Positions 41,371 through 50,336 are shown, counted from the stretch's first letter. The stretch is DNA of 64,000 bases from Paenibacillus sp. TCA20 (GCF_000732325.1 NZ_BBIW01000014.1:81008-145007); one strand, 5' to 3'. The notes: generated by a model from the sequence alone, not told the origin. Translations and numbers: made by a program.

Positions 41371-41739
41371 TTATTTAGAAGCATCGATATACCCTTGCAG
41401 CTCGGCAATATATTGACCGATGACAGGAAGATTCATATCCACAATCAGACTGAGAACCCAACCGAGGATCGCTAGGACAAGAACCGTACCAACGGACATT
41501 CCTAGACCTCTGGCAATACCTGCAGTCAGATTGGCCAGTATCCGCTTTTTGGGGCTGGTATAATTCTCAAGAATATCTTTGAATTCCGCGCTCTCCATTG
41601 CTTGTATAATTCCCTCCAGCCTTTGGTTCAAATTCTTCACCTCATGCCGGAGTTCAAATGGGTGTTCGTTAACCTCTTCTTTGTTAGTATTGCGCTCGGA
41701 GTTGATATTCCGATTGGTTTTCAGCTCGACAGAACTCAT
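41371..41739 (-). CDS. DUF5665-type membrane protein
   Basis: A 122-residue protein with a polar Asn/Glu-rich N-terminus, a short coiled coil (LRHEVKNLNQRLEGIIQAM) and one hydrophobic region (GTVLVLAILGWVLSLIVDM). The segment SPKKRILANLTAGIARGLG is typical of DUF5665. I chose the ATG with GGAGGCG 7 bases upstream. It sits beside YtxH and GlsB genes of the stress region, but I see no sigma-B motif directly before it. Function unknown. Confidence 0.78.
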   Translation of the reverse strand: MSSVELKTNRNINSERNTNKEEVNEHPFELRHEVKNLNQRLEGIIQAMESAEFKDILENYTSPKKRILANLTAGIARGLGMSVGTVLVLAILGWVLSLIVDMNLPVIGQYIAELQGYIDASK

Positions 41740-41791
41740 CAGAAACGCCTCCACTTCTGTAAGAAATTATATTACTCGAATGATCTATAAA

Positions 41792-41822
41792 AATAGCCAG
41801 CTGCAAGCAGCTGGCTATTACG
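41792..41822 (-). terminator. Terminator after the YtxH gene
   Basis: AATAGCCAGCTGC, loop of two bases, and the exact complement; on the minus strand TTTTTAT follows. Confidence 0.88.
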
Positions 41823-41838
41823 AAAGCAACTTCAATGC

Positions 41839-42354
41839 TTAAGGCAGTTTGGTTGTCGTAGTTGATGAAGCTGATGGGGTTGAGTAACTACCTTGGGATG
41901 TACTGCTATTGTTATTGGAGGATGTGGTCGAGTTCAGCTCATGTTCTGCTTCATTGGCAGCTTTGGCTGTCGTTGCCGCAACTTCCTCGGATGCTTTCTT
42001 AGCTTCGCTAGCCACATCATCCTTCGCCTGCTTGATGCTTGCTACGACGGAAGTCGTATTATCGCCCACAGTTTTAGCCAACTCACTAGTTTTACCAGAT
42101 ACGGTTTTAGCAATTTCCGATGCTTTGCTTCCTACCACACCTGCTACTTCTTTGGTTTTGTCGGAGACAACAACCATTTTATCGGATAGATCACCTCTTA
42201 AGTCACGGCCTGGCTTAGGTGCAAACAACAAGGCTGCTGCTGCGCCAAGAAGTCCACCGATGAACAAGCCTTTAGCGAAGTTATTACTACTGCCTGTCTC
42301 TTCGTTTCTGTAGTCCGTCATGTTTTTAGTATAATCTGTCGCATTATGAGTCAT
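41839..42354 (-). CDS. YtxH domain general stress protein
   Basis: A 171-residue protein. Near the N-terminus lies the YtxH hydrophobic hairpin (FAKGLFIGGLLGAAAALLFA) followed by PKPGRDLRGDL. A long Ala/Lys/Thr/Val helical stretch and a Ser/Thr/Asn-rich tail complete it. Relatives in B. subtilis belong to the general stress regulon. GAAGGAG precedes the ATG. A sigma-B-type promoter lies ~50 bases upstream, overlapping the 3' end of the GlsB-type gene. Confidence 0.88.
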   Translation of the reverse strand: MTHNATDYTKNMTDYRNEETGSSNNFAKGLFIGGLLGAAAALLFAPKPGRDLRGDLSDKMVVVSDKTKEVAGVVGSKASEIAKTVSGKTSELAKTVGDNTTSVVASIKQAKDDVASEAKKASEEVAATTAKAANEAEHELNSTTSSNNNSSTSQGSYSTPSASSTTTTKLP

Positions 42355-42399
42355 GATTGATCACTCCTTCAATTGTAATGATTAACTCTTTTTTACTAA

Positions 42400-42425
42400 T
42401 AACCCGTTAAGCTGCTCTTCTAAAC
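42400..42425 (-). promoter_or_regulatory. Sigma-B-type promoter for the YtxH gene
   Basis: Minus strand: GTTTAG (42420-42425), a 14-base spacer and GGGTTA (42400-42405). The -35 matches the B. subtilis consensus at five of six positions. Confidence 0.68.
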
Positions 42426-42664
42426 AGTTTACCAATAAGTCCTAAGATAAAGACAAATATGGCTGTACCGATTATGGCGGGGACAACGGCAAAATCAGCG
42501 ATGATCGGACCGAAGTCACCAAACAGCAGCGAACCAATCCATGCGCCGACAAATCCCGCAATCATTGAACCTAGAATTCCGCCCGGCATGTTATGGCCAA
42601 CGAGAGCATCACCAATGAGTCCAATGATTATCGCCATCACGATACTAATGATGATCCCCCACAT
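42407..42664 (-). CDS. GlsB/YeaQ/YmgE family stress membrane protein
   Basis: An 85-residue, three-helix, Gly-rich membrane protein with the family pattern IGLIGDALVGHNMPGGILGSMIAGFVGAWIG (two Gly-zipper helices; motif given in part of the N-terminal half) and a C-terminal helix ending LFRRAA. Relatives are the transglycosylase-associated or general-stress GlsB proteins, mechanism unknown. ATAGGAGG precedes the ATG. A weaker sigma-B-like element lies ~50 bases upstream. Confidence 0.88.
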   Translation of the reverse strand: MWGIIISIVMAIIIGLIGDALVGHNMPGGILGSMIAGFVGAWIGSLLFGDFGPIIADFAVVPAIIGTAIFVFILGLIGKLFRRAA

Positions 42665-42710
42665 AACAATCGCCTCCTATGCTGCTATAGTGCCTTGCTT
42701 ACTTCGTATA

Positions 42711-42736
42711 TAAACTATCGGCAGTGAGGTTGAAAC
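42711..42736 (-). promoter_or_regulatory. Possible sigma-B promoter for the GlsB-type gene
   Basis: Minus strand: GTTTCA (42731-42736), a 14-base spacer and AGTTTA (42711-42716). The -35 and spacing match the other sites; the -10 is poor. Confidence 0.35.
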
Positions 42737-42770
42737 AAAGGATGCAGGAGGAGGCGATATGCACTGACTT

Positions 42771-43426
42771 TTATGGAGAAGCTTCCTGAAGCAGGCGATG
42801 CATGCAGAAGGTCCATATGGCTCCGCACAAGAGACCTGTCACAACATCCGTTGGATAATGAACGCCGAGATAAATACGGCTGTACCCGATCAATAGAACA
42901 AATAAAGCGCCAAAGAGGGCAAGAAGAGATCCAGACCCACCTCTATTTTTGATTGTCTGCACGAGCAGGACGAAGATAACGCCATAGAACCCGGCAGCAA
43001 TCATAGAATGACCGCTTGGAAAGCTGTATCCGTGGGCGGCCATCAGCTGTTCAAGCTCAGGTCGTTCTCGTCTAAGAAGAATTTTGAGCACATAATTAAT
43101 GCTCCACATGCTAATGAAGCTGACCGCTACGATATATGCGTTTACATAAAGTTTACGAAAGATCCCATAATAGCTCACAAATACAAGTGCAACAATGGCA
43201 GTGATATTAAAAGAACCAAACTCGGTAATTCCTTTAATAATCGGCAGTAAGGAATAGTACCAGCTGTCAGCATGAGGAAAAAGGTAAAACTGGATATTTT
43301 CATCAATCGCTTGAACCTGATCGACTCCAACTAGCATAAATAAGAGTACGATGATGAGAACAAAGGTCAGGCTGCCAGCTAGTCCAATAGTTGTCCAGTA
43401 GAATTTTTTTTGCTGTTATTCGTCAT
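42771..43426 (-). CDS. PAP2 family phosphatase, apparently frameshifted near its N-terminus
   Basis: A membrane phosphatase of lipid phosphate type. The three PAP2 motifs are intact: KILLRRERPE, the PSGH in SFPSGHS, and SRIYLGVHYPTD. The continuous frame starts at an ATG ending at 43337 (188 residues), but that cuts a transmembrane helix. Upstream, an ATG at 43424-43426 (AGGAG 10 bases before it) reads MTNNSKKK into an A8 run (forward T8, 43404-43411). One extra A there would join it to FYWTTIGLAGSLTFVLIIV and the rest. This is a real frameshift, a slippage site or a sequence error. Confidence 0.75.
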
Positions 43427-43633
43427 TGATGTGTAACTCCTGACTTTGATTGAATTGGTTGTGGATTTTGCAGATTTATGTGGGATAGAGGTAGATCGTA
43501 TGTATTCAGCTAATTTTCTTCTAGTCTATCCATTATCTCTGTCAAAATGGTTTCTTTGTACTATACTGTACTATGGTGTTCGTTTTGGTACAAACCAAGC
43601 GGCTAGCAAGTTCCTTGAGAAGGAGAGAAAAAC

Positions 43634-44677
43634 ATGTTAGATGCATTATTATTAACCGAATTCCGGGGTGGTGTAATGGAAAGCGCACACCGCGGTCATA
43701 TATCAATAGTGAATGAAAAAGGAAAAGTTGTCTATTTCGCAGGTGACCCCCATTTTAAGACCTTTACCCGCTCTGCGGCCAAACCACTTCAAGCCATACC
43801 GGGCATTAGGGCTGGTATACAAGAGAAATATGGCTTCACTTCCGAGGAAATTGCCCTGATGGTCTCCTCCCATCGCTCGGAGGATTTTCACCAGCGTGTA
43901 TTGATGCAGATGAAAAATAAGATCGGAGTAGATGAGACAGGGCTGGTCTGTGCTCCGAGTTATCCGCTCCATGAAGAGAGCAGAACGGAGTATATCAAGA
44001 AGGAAGGGCATAAACGAAGAATTCTTCATAACTGCTCAGGTAAACATATGGGGGTACTTGCCTATACGAAGCTGAAGGGGGCTGACGCTAGTACTTATGC
44101 CGATCCGCTTCATCCTGTGCAGCAGGAAATCAAAGAAGTGATTTCACAACTTACAGAGGTATCACAGGAGGAGCTGTCTCCAGGAACCGATGGCTGCGGA
44201 TTTCCGGTCTATGCGCTGCCTATTTCAGGAATGGCGAGAGCCTTTCTTAAACTGGCTTGTCCGGATTTGATTGCAGATGAATCTACCCGGCAGGCTGCGC
44301 AGCTTATTACTGCAGCGATGAATACAGCACCAGAAATGGTGGGAGGAACAGGCAGAGTAGATACGGTTCTGCTTCAGGATTCGAATATCGTTGCCAAGGG
44401 CGGATTTCAAGGCGTGTTTTGTTTTGCTCTCCGGGAGGAGCGGCTGGGGATCAGCTTCAAGGTTCTCGATGGCTCCGAAGAGGAGTGGGGACTGATCACC
44501 GCATCGATACTTGAGCAAATCGGTTATCGTAATCAGGCAACCTTGAACGCATTAAGGAAACAATTCTCACAGGACATTCGTAATGATGCCGGAACCGTTG
44601 TGGGTACCGCACAGCCTGTGTTTGTTCTTCAACATGAGAATTCATCTGGATTAGAACCATCATTCAAAGACCAATAA
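43634..44677 (+). CDS. L-asparaginase II family protein
   Basis: A 347-residue protein resembling the thermolabile Rhizobium etli-type asparaginases (PF06089), distinct from the classic E. coli enzymes. Characteristic stretches are the ESAHRGH opening, TRSAAKPLQAIP, SSHRSEDFHQR, LHNCSGKHMGVL, and SPGTDGCGFPVYALP, where conserved Ser, Lys, Cys and Asp form the presumed active site. No signal peptide is seen, so it is cytosolic. GAAGGAGAG precedes the ATG. The upstream ~200 bases hold TATACT-like sequences but no clear regulator. A terminator follows. Confidence 0.87.
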   Translation: MLDALLLTEFRGGVMESAHRGHISIVNEKGKVVYFAGDPHFKTFTRSAAKPLQAIPGIRAGIQEKYGFTSEEIALMVSSHRSEDFHQRVLMQMKNKIGVDETGLVCAPSYPLHEESRTEYIKKEGHKRRILHNCSGKHMGVLAYTKLKGADASTYADPLHPVQQEIKEVISQLTEVSQEELSPGTDGCGFPVYALPISGMARAFLKLACPDLIADESTRQAAQLITAAMNTAPEMVGGTGRVDTVLLQDSNIVAKGGFQGVFCFALREERLGISFKVLDGSEEEWGLITASILEQIGYRNQATLNALRKQFSQDIRNDAGTVVGTAQPVFVLQHENSSGLEPSFKDQ

Positions 44678-44680
44678 AAA

Positions 44681-44720
44681 AACTGCCCCTATTCTGCCAT
44701 TAGGCAGGAAGGGGCTGTTC
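44681..44720. terminator. Bidirectional terminator
   Basis: AACTGCCCCT and CTGCC pair with GGCAG and AGGGGCTGTT; an A-run on the left acts as the T-run for the minus-strand gene. Confidence 0.85.
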
Positions 44721-44721
44721 G

Positions 44722-44943
44722 TTATGCGCGGAGACGGCCGAGTTCGGATACGAGCGCCTCTACTTCGGAAATACTGAGATTGCTTTTGGAATTAACGATT
44801 TCGTAAATATCCAGGATATCGTCGTACTGAGCTACTGTGAACGCGGATGACTGGAGCGCAGAGGCACTCGCCATTCTTAGTTTAGACTTGATGGCATCAA
44901 TCATAAACTCGATGTTCTGCTGATTTTTTTGGGTTAAATCCAT
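44722..44943 (-). CDS. DUF1128 family protein (YfkK-like)
   Basis: A 73-residue helical cytosolic protein. The pattern NQQNIEFMIDAIKSKLRMAS, then YDDILDIYEIVNSKSNLSISE and ending ELGRLRA, matches DUF1128 (B. subtilis YfkK). Function unknown. AAAGGAATGG precedes the ATG. It is a single gene divergent from yyaC. Confidence 0.85.
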   Translation of the reverse strand: MDLTQKNQQNIEFMIDAIKSKLRMASASALQSSAFTVAQYDDILDIYEIVNSKSNLSISEVEALVSELGRLRA

Positions 44944-45044
44944 GTTCCGTCCATTCCTTTCGACTTCATTAAAGTTTGTTCGTATTGTATCATGTAAGCA
45001 TCAGGATAGAAAGATAAAGAGATAAAGAGGAGGTTCGTGAACCC

Positions 45045-45644
45045 TTGTCCAAATTCACATCGACAACATCCAGGACAACAGCCTCTGGTCACAAAAGAAG
45101 TGGAAAAGGAGCTCTTGCTTCATTCTTCAAACAGATTGCAGCGCACCATTCTATAGATAAATTAACCTTTGTATGTATCGGAACAGATCGTTCCACAGGT
45201 GATGCATTGGGTCCGCTTACCGGAAGCTATTTAGTAGAGTACGGATTTCAGCACGTGATGGGTACGCTGCCGAACCCCTGTGATGCTGCAACATTAAAGC
45301 AAATGATCCGCACAATTCCCGCTGACCATGTAGTCATTGCGATTGATGCTTGCCTGGGCTCTGCAGTTGACGTTGGTGATTACCTCTGCCGGGAGCGTTC
45401 ACTGGTACCTGCTGAATCGGTAAAAGGAGACCTGCCTGCTGTCGGTCATTACAGCATTGCCGGTATTGTTAACGTGAATGGCCCCAAGCCGTATACGCTG
45501 CTTCAGATGACTTCTCTACATCGGGTAATGAATATGGCGCGTGAGCTTGCGTTGGCTGCTCATGAGGGATTTCAATTGCAAACTGGTTCAGCAGAGTCTG
45601 AATTGCTTAATGTATGTAATACTGGATTTCATGATCCATGCTAA
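45045..45644 (+). CDS. yyaC: Sporulation protein YyaC (germination-protease-like fold)
   Basis: A 199-residue protein related to the spore germination protease family. Marks: FVCIGTDRSTGDALGPLTG near the N-terminus, GTLPNPCDAATL, and VIAIDACLGSAVDVGDY. YyaC occurs in endospore formers and is annotated as a spore protease, but its target is not established. The start is TTG with GAGGAGG 11 bases upstream. Its presence supports a spore-forming host. The hydrolase gene follows 19 bases after the stop. Confidence 0.87.
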   Translation: MSKFTSTTSRTTASGHKRSGKGALASFFKQIAAHHSIDKLTFVCIGTDRSTGDALGPLTGSYLVEYGFQHVMGTLPNPCDAATLKQMIRTIPADHVVIAIDACLGSAVDVGDYLCRERSLVPAESVKGDLPAVGHYSIAGIVNVNGPKPYTLLQMTSLHRVMNMARELALAAHEGFQLQTGSAESELLNVCNTGFHDPC

Positions 45645-45663
45645 CAGAAAGAGGGCGAATGTA

Positions 45664-46455
45664 ATGGAAAAAGTACAATTAGGAAATCATGTTATCGCTT
45701 ATAGAGATCATGGAGAAGGACAACCGGTGGTATTGCTGCATGGTTATTGCGGAAGCTCTGACTACTTTGAAGAGGTATTGCCTCAATTAGTGAAGCAATA
45801 TCGCTGTATCGTACCGGATCTCAGAGGTCATGGGGAATCGGGGACGCCTAACAACAGCTGCAGTATTAGCGATATGGCAGATGATATCGTGGAGCTGCTC
45901 AATCATTTGGGTATTCAGCAAGCTAGTGTTTTCGGCCATTCCTTAGGAGGATACCTCACACTATCTATTGCAGACAGATATCCTGATCGGCTTAATGCCT
46001 TTGGCTTAATCCATTCAACGGCTTATCCAGACAGTGACGAGGCCAAAGAAAAGCGTCTCAGAGCAGTGTCCACTATTCAAACGGAAGGGATTCAACCCTT
46101 TGTGGATGCTTTGGTTCCTAATCTGTTTGCAGCAGAGCACCAGACGACGATGGTATCCAAGATAGATCGAGTCCGGGAGATTGGTTATCGGACTTCTCCT
46201 CAGGGAGCATCCAATACGGCCATCGCCATGAAGGAACGTCCTGACCTGCGGCATGTGCTGGATGAAGCGAGTGTTCCCGTGCTGTTAATAGCGGGAGAAC
46301 AGGATGCCGTTGTGCCGCCGGATCGGACCTTTACTTCAGACAGCCCGAGAGTAACGCAGTCGCTTATCACAGATGCTGGTCATATGAGTATGGTTGAGCA
46401 GCCGGATGAATTCCTTCGTGCGCTTACCAGCTTTATGAATAATAATGTAAAATAA
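45664..46455 (+). CDS. Alpha/beta hydrolase
   Basis: A 263-residue cytosolic hydrolase. The oxyanion region VVLLHGYCGSS, the nucleophile elbow GHSLGGY, the acid in GEQDAVVPP and His in DAGHMSMVEQP give a full catalytic triad. Small esterases and peptidases share this form, so the substrate is open. AGAGGGCGA precedes the chosen ATG; the frame extends upstream into yyaC without a site. Probably co-transcribed with yyaC. Confidence 0.88.
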   Translation: MEKVQLGNHVIAYRDHGEGQPVVLLHGYCGSSDYFEEVLPQLVKQYRCIVPDLRGHGESGTPNNSCSISDMADDIVELLNHLGIQQASVFGHSLGGYLTLSIADRYPDRLNAFGLIHSTAYPDSDEAKEKRLRAVSTIQTEGIQPFVDALVPNLFAAEHQTTMVSKIDRVREIGYRTSPQGASNTAIAMKERPDLRHVLDEASVPVLLIAGEQDAVVPPDRTFTSDSPRVTQSLITDAGHMSMVEQPDEFLRALTSFMNNNVK

Positions 46456-46482
46456 GTGCTGTATCTATATAAATGGTTAGAC

Positions 46483-46517
46483 AGCAGGCTTGGGGTAATT
46501 ATCCGGGCCTGCTTTTT
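46483..46517 (+). terminator. Terminator after the hydrolase gene
   Basis: AGCAGGC pairs with GCCTGCT, followed by TTTT. Confidence 0.82.
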
Positions 46518-46707
46518 ATATTGCTTGCACAGTTTCGTGGAATCAAAGAGCCTCATATTTTACAATCAGCTTCTTACAACAAAGTCTTTCATGTTTGGCT
46601 TTTTCCTTATATTCCGGGTACAATTTAAATGGAGTGCTGGAACGCTCAGAACTCACGGATAAGCCGCTCCGTGCTTCGGACAGACGGCCAAAGGAGAAGA
46701 GACGCTG

Positions 46708-47349
46708 ATGTTTAGAAGAGATTATCTCCTCCGCATGGTGGAGGAAATGACGGAAATGATCGGTAAAGTGTTTGAGCTGAAGCAGAAGAAAATGCATATT
46801 GATGCCTTATGGGAGCTGGATGAGTGGCTTAAACGCCAGTTCCGGCTTAATTCTCAGCTGCTGAACTCTCTTCCGGTTGAAGATATCATCGATTTGTTCC
46901 GGCTTGGTGACGGTGTGGAAGTAGACAAGGTCCAGCAAGTGGCACGAATTATGGAAGAGGAAGGCCGAGTGTACATGGATCAAGGGTCGACTGATCAAGC
47001 ACTTGTCCGCTGGATGAAAGCTCTGCATTTATATTTATATAGCCTGCTTCATGGGGCAAACAGAGAGATCTTAAGTGCACCTGAACGCGTTGCGGCATTG
47101 CTGGAGGAAATTAAAGGGTATGAGCTGCCTGAGAAGACGGAAAGACTAAAGGCGTTATATCACGAGAAAGCGGGACGATATGACGAGGCGGAGAACAGCT
47201 GGTATCGCTTGAGCAGGCAGGAGCAATATGCACAGGAGGCGGCTGAGTTCTACAAGCGTCTGCTGCTGCAAGAGGATGTACAGCTTGAAGCGGGAGGTCT
47301 GCCTCGCACAGAAGTGGAGGAAGGACTTCGGGAATTGCAGGGCAGATAA
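46708..47349 (+). CDS. DUF6483-like helical protein
   Basis: A 213-residue, highly charged, all-helical cytosolic protein. The N-terminus RDYLLRMVEEMTEMIGKVF and the TPR-like C-terminal half (KALYHEKAGRYDEAENSWYRL) are typical of the small DUF6483 group. No catalytic motif is seen. AAAGGAG precedes the ATG. It lies alone between a terminator and a methyltransferase gene. Function unknown. Confidence 0.72.
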   Translation: MFRRDYLLRMVEEMTEMIGKVFELKQKKMHIDALWELDEWLKRQFRLNSQLLNSLPVEDIIDLFRLGDGVEVDKVQQVARIMEEEGRVYMDQGSTDQALVRWMKALHLYLYSLLHGANREILSAPERVAALLEEIKGYELPEKTERLKALYHEKAGRYDEAENSWYRLSRQEQYAQEAAEFYKRLLLQEDVQLEAGGLPRTEVEEGLRELQGR

Positions 47350-47434
47350 GTAGGATAGACCTGCCGGTGCTGGCTTTATAAGACAAGCTGAGCTGGACAA
47401 TGTGTTCTGATATGTTATTGTTACTCAAAGAACA

Positions 47435-48640
47435 ATGTTAACCATAGAAAGTGAGATGTACCCTTTGGATTCATTACGAAAATTAATTGAAGGTATTTTT
47501 GAAGAGCAGGGACTGATTACGGCTACACTAAGTCAGCTTCGCAAGAAAGAAGGACAGACCTTCACTAAAGTGCAGGTTAAGCCGGTTCTGCTTAAAAACA
47601 AACTCCATTACCAATTTGCATACCATCAGAACAATAAAGTAACTCACGATAATTTGATCCCGGATGAAGCTGCTGAGCGGATGAAGCAATTATTTGAGGA
47701 GACTTTTCGGCAAGGCATGATTTGTACTCCTGAAGCCGACTATCAGATCTTGATCAGCAAGAAGTACAAAGTGTCGATCTTGACCAAAACTCCCTCCAAG
47801 CAGGAGGCGGATTTGTCTCATAATCGGAAGAAACGTTATGTGCTAGAGGACGGCAAGCCGATTCCCTTCCTGATTGAGCTCGGTATTATGAGCGATGAAG
47901 GCAAGGTGCATGCCCGTAAATATGATAAGTTCAAGCAGATCAATCGCTTCCTTGAAATGGTGGAGGATGTACTGCCTAATTTGCCGCAGGGACGACCGAT
48001 TACGATTGTCGATTTTGGCTGTGGCAAATCGTATCTTACCTTTGCTCTATACCATTACTTGGCTGTGCAGCAGCGCAGGAAGCTTCAGGTCGTAGGTCTG
48101 GATTTGAAGGCAGATGTGATCGAGCATTGCAGCCAAATCGGCAAGAATCTGGGCTATACTGGGCTGAAATTTCTGGTAGGGGACATTGCAGAATACAATG
48201 AGCTTGAACAGGTGGATATGGTCGTTACACTTCATGCCTGCGATACAGCAACAGATGCTGCTCTTGAGAAGGCGGTGCGCTGGGGCGCATCCGTAATATT
48301 ATCAGTTCCGTGCTGTCAGCATGAGCTGTTTGCTCAGATGGAGGCAAATGTCATGAATCCTTTATTATCACACGGGATTCTCAAGGAACGGTTTGCTGCC
48401 CTTGCTACAGATGCCATTCGTGCCAAGCTGCTTGATATTATGGGCTACCGTACACAGCTGCTGGAATTCATCGATATGGAGCATACACCCAAGAATATTC
48501 TGATTCGCGCTGTAAAGGGAAATGCTGGAGATACAGATCAGTTGTGGAATGAGTATACGGCATATCGTGATTTCTTGCATGTTAATCCTTACTTGGAAAG
48601 AGCATGCGCAGATCGGTTACCGGTGGGAGCAGCAAAGTAA
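47435..48640 (+). CDS. Class I SAM-dependent methyltransferase
   Basis: A 401-residue cytosolic protein. An N-terminal ~150-residue region precedes a Rossmann-type domain with motif I VDFGCGKSYLTFALYHYL (~195), acidic motif VVGLDLKAD, and VVTLHACDTATDAAL. Then come a conserved SVPCCQHE cysteine/histidine region and a basic C-terminus. This resembles the METTL25/RRNAD1-like methyltransferases, possibly acting on RNA. The start is uncertain: the ATG at 47456 is also in frame after GAAAGTGAG. Confidence 0.8.
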   Translation: MLTIESEMYPLDSLRKLIEGIFEEQGLITATLSQLRKKEGQTFTKVQVKPVLLKNKLHYQFAYHQNNKVTHDNLIPDEAAERMKQLFEETFRQGMICTPEADYQILISKKYKVSILTKTPSKQEADLSHNRKKRYVLEDGKPIPFLIELGIMSDEGKVHARKYDKFKQINRFLEMVEDVLPNLPQGRPITIVDFGCGKSYLTFALYHYLAVQQRRKLQVVGLDLKADVIEHCSQIGKNLGYTGLKFLVGDIAEYNELEQVDMVVTLHACDTATDAALEKAVRWGASVILSVPCCQHELFAQMEANVMNPLLSHGILKERFAALATDAIRAKLLDIMGYRTQLLEFIDMEHTPKNILIRAVKGNAGDTDQLWNEYTAYRDFLHVNPYLERACADRLPVGAAK

Positions 48641-48696
48641 GGGGATCTTGTCCTCTCCAATTGTAATCTCACAACCTACCTGCCATATGTTTCAAA

Positions 48697-48727
48697 AGTC
48701 CAGCCCGGAAGGGTTGGGCTTTTTTGG
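48697..48727 (+). terminator. Terminator after the methyltransferase gene
   Basis: AAGTCCAGCCC pairs with GGGTTGGGCTT (wobbles), followed by T. Confidence 0.82.
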
Positions 48728-48793
48728 GTTAGGCAATAGTAATAGGAGAACATTCCAGTGAATGAATTCTAGTAGAAAAGGGAGCTTCCTTAA

Positions 48794-50224
48794 ATGCAGC
48801 ATACAGATTCAATACGAACGAGCAAATCGGATAAAGGGTTGGCCATTCATGCCTTAGATTCAATCGGACTGCTCGTTACGGCAGTGCTCGTGTATGCTTG
48901 TCTGCATCAGGGGTTGTTCTTCTCTTTCACATGGGAAGGGATCAGCGTCTGGTTCCCGGCTGTGCTGCTTGGATTGTGGCTGTTCACCATTAATACGTCT
49001 TCAAATTCAGCAAAAATAATGTACAATCATACACCCCTTGTTTTGATACCGCTGCTCATCGCATTGATCTATGCGTGGCACCTGCTCTTTGGAAATCCGG
49101 TAAGCCTCAATGGAACAAGAGACAGCCTCATGCAATTTTTTGTCATTAGTGTGTTCGCCGCAGGCTGCTGTATTCTTGGACATTCTATAAGAGGAAAAAA
49201 GTGGATCTCTGCAGGCTTTCAGCTGATGGGCTGGCTGATGACGCTAAGCGGATTACTGGCCGTATGCGGTCTGCTTGTCCTTCCTAATGCAGTAATGCGG
49301 ACGGATGATCCTCTGCTGAGTGCCTATGGTGCCAGACTTGCGGGCTTGGTCGAATACCCTAACGCGTACGGCGTGCTGGTCGGGATGTTCTTCTTGGAGC
49401 GGCTGGCTTCAGCCGCTTCGGCATGCTCCAGCTCCCCGGCAGGCGAGCTGAGGAAGGTGGCAGAAACGGCCCTCGGCCTGTTCCCAGCTGCGACCGCGCT
49501 CCTCATCAGCGAGTCGCGCGGAGCATGGCTCGCGCTGCTGCTGAGCGCACTCGCACTGCTCCTGCTTCAGCGGCAAGGCAGGCGCCTGCCGCTGCTCTGT
49601 GCGAGTGCGCCGCCGCTCTTATGCGCCGCGCTCGCACATCACGCCCTTGCCGGCGCTGCACTCGCGCCGGCTCCACTCCCCGGCCTCATGCTGCTGGCCG
49701 GGGGCGAGATCGCAGCGCTCGTATTCGCGCTGCTGCTCCATGCCCTGCTGGCACGCGGACACCGCGTGGCTGCCGCGTGCGTGGCCCTTGCTGCACTGAC
49801 GGGTGCAGCGGGGCTGGTGTACCATACCGCCATCAGCAGAATCACCTCCGGCGCAACTTGGTTTGCGAGGGAGGCGATGTGGCGTGATGCGGTGCTATAT
49901 GGTGTGCGCTCCCCTTGGCTTGGGCATGGCGGGGACGCATGGAAGCATGCGGTATATACGGTCCAATCCTCACCGTATATTGGCACAGAAGTGCACAGCG
50001 GATATCTGGATCTATTCCTCGATACCGGTGTCATGGGGCTTATGCTCATGCTGCTCCTATTCGCTTACATCCTGCGCCTGCTGTTACGTCATAGTCGGGA
50101 GACCATTCCCGTGTGCTTGATTGTCATGCTTCATGGCGCAGTCGATTTCGACTTCAGCTATCCTTTATTTTGGATGCTGCTTGTATTAATCGCAGCCTGG
50201 AAGCTGCCGGTGGAGCGCTTGTAG
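48794..50224 (+). CDS. O-antigen ligase/polymerase-like membrane protein
   Basis: A 476-residue protein with about 12 hydrophobic helices. The region RLAGLVEYPNAYGVL and the large loop WRDAVLYGVRSPWLGHGGDAWK ... GTEVHSGYLDLFLDTG resemble the Wzy/WaaL family, where the loop carries the conserved His. Such proteins join or polymerise surface glycans. Bases ~49380-49800 are far GC-richer than the rest of the gene and encode an Ala/Leu-rich stretch. GGGAGC precedes the ATG. No other polysaccharide genes are adjacent. Confidence 0.8.
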   Translation: MQHTDSIRTSKSDKGLAIHALDSIGLLVTAVLVYACLHQGLFFSFTWEGISVWFPAVLLGLWLFTINTSSNSAKIMYNHTPLVLIPLLIALIYAWHLLFGNPVSLNGTRDSLMQFFVISVFAAGCCILGHSIRGKKWISAGFQLMGWLMTLSGLLAVCGLLVLPNAVMRTDDPLLSAYGARLAGLVEYPNAYGVLVGMFFLERLASAASACSSSPAGELRKVAETALGLFPAATALLISESRGAWLALLLSALALLLLQRQGRRLPLLCASAPPLLCAALAHHALAGAALAPAPLPGLMLLAGGEIAALVFALLLHALLARGHRVAAACVALAALTGAAGLVYHTAISRITSGATWFAREAMWRDAVLYGVRSPWLGHGGDAWKHAVYTVQSSPYIGTEVHSGYLDLFLDTGVMGLMLMLLLFAYILRLLLRHSRETIPVCLIVMLHGAVDFDFSYPLFWMLLVLIAAWKLPVERL

Positions 50225-50336
50225 TCACTAGCCGAACATCTTGCATCGCTATTTTGTACCGGGCGGGTATCTTGTTTGTTGAGCCTAGCGGATGGAGAGA
50301 AGAAATTGGCATAGTCTGGGCCGCTCTACATAAGTT

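Noticed and set aside
43446..43640. 64-codon frame before the asparaginase gene
   Set aside because: No ribosome binding site, and it overlaps the asparaginase start. It lies in the AT-rich promoter region.
46456..46662. 68-codon frame after the hydrolase gene
   Set aside because: It runs through the terminator and has no ribosome binding site.
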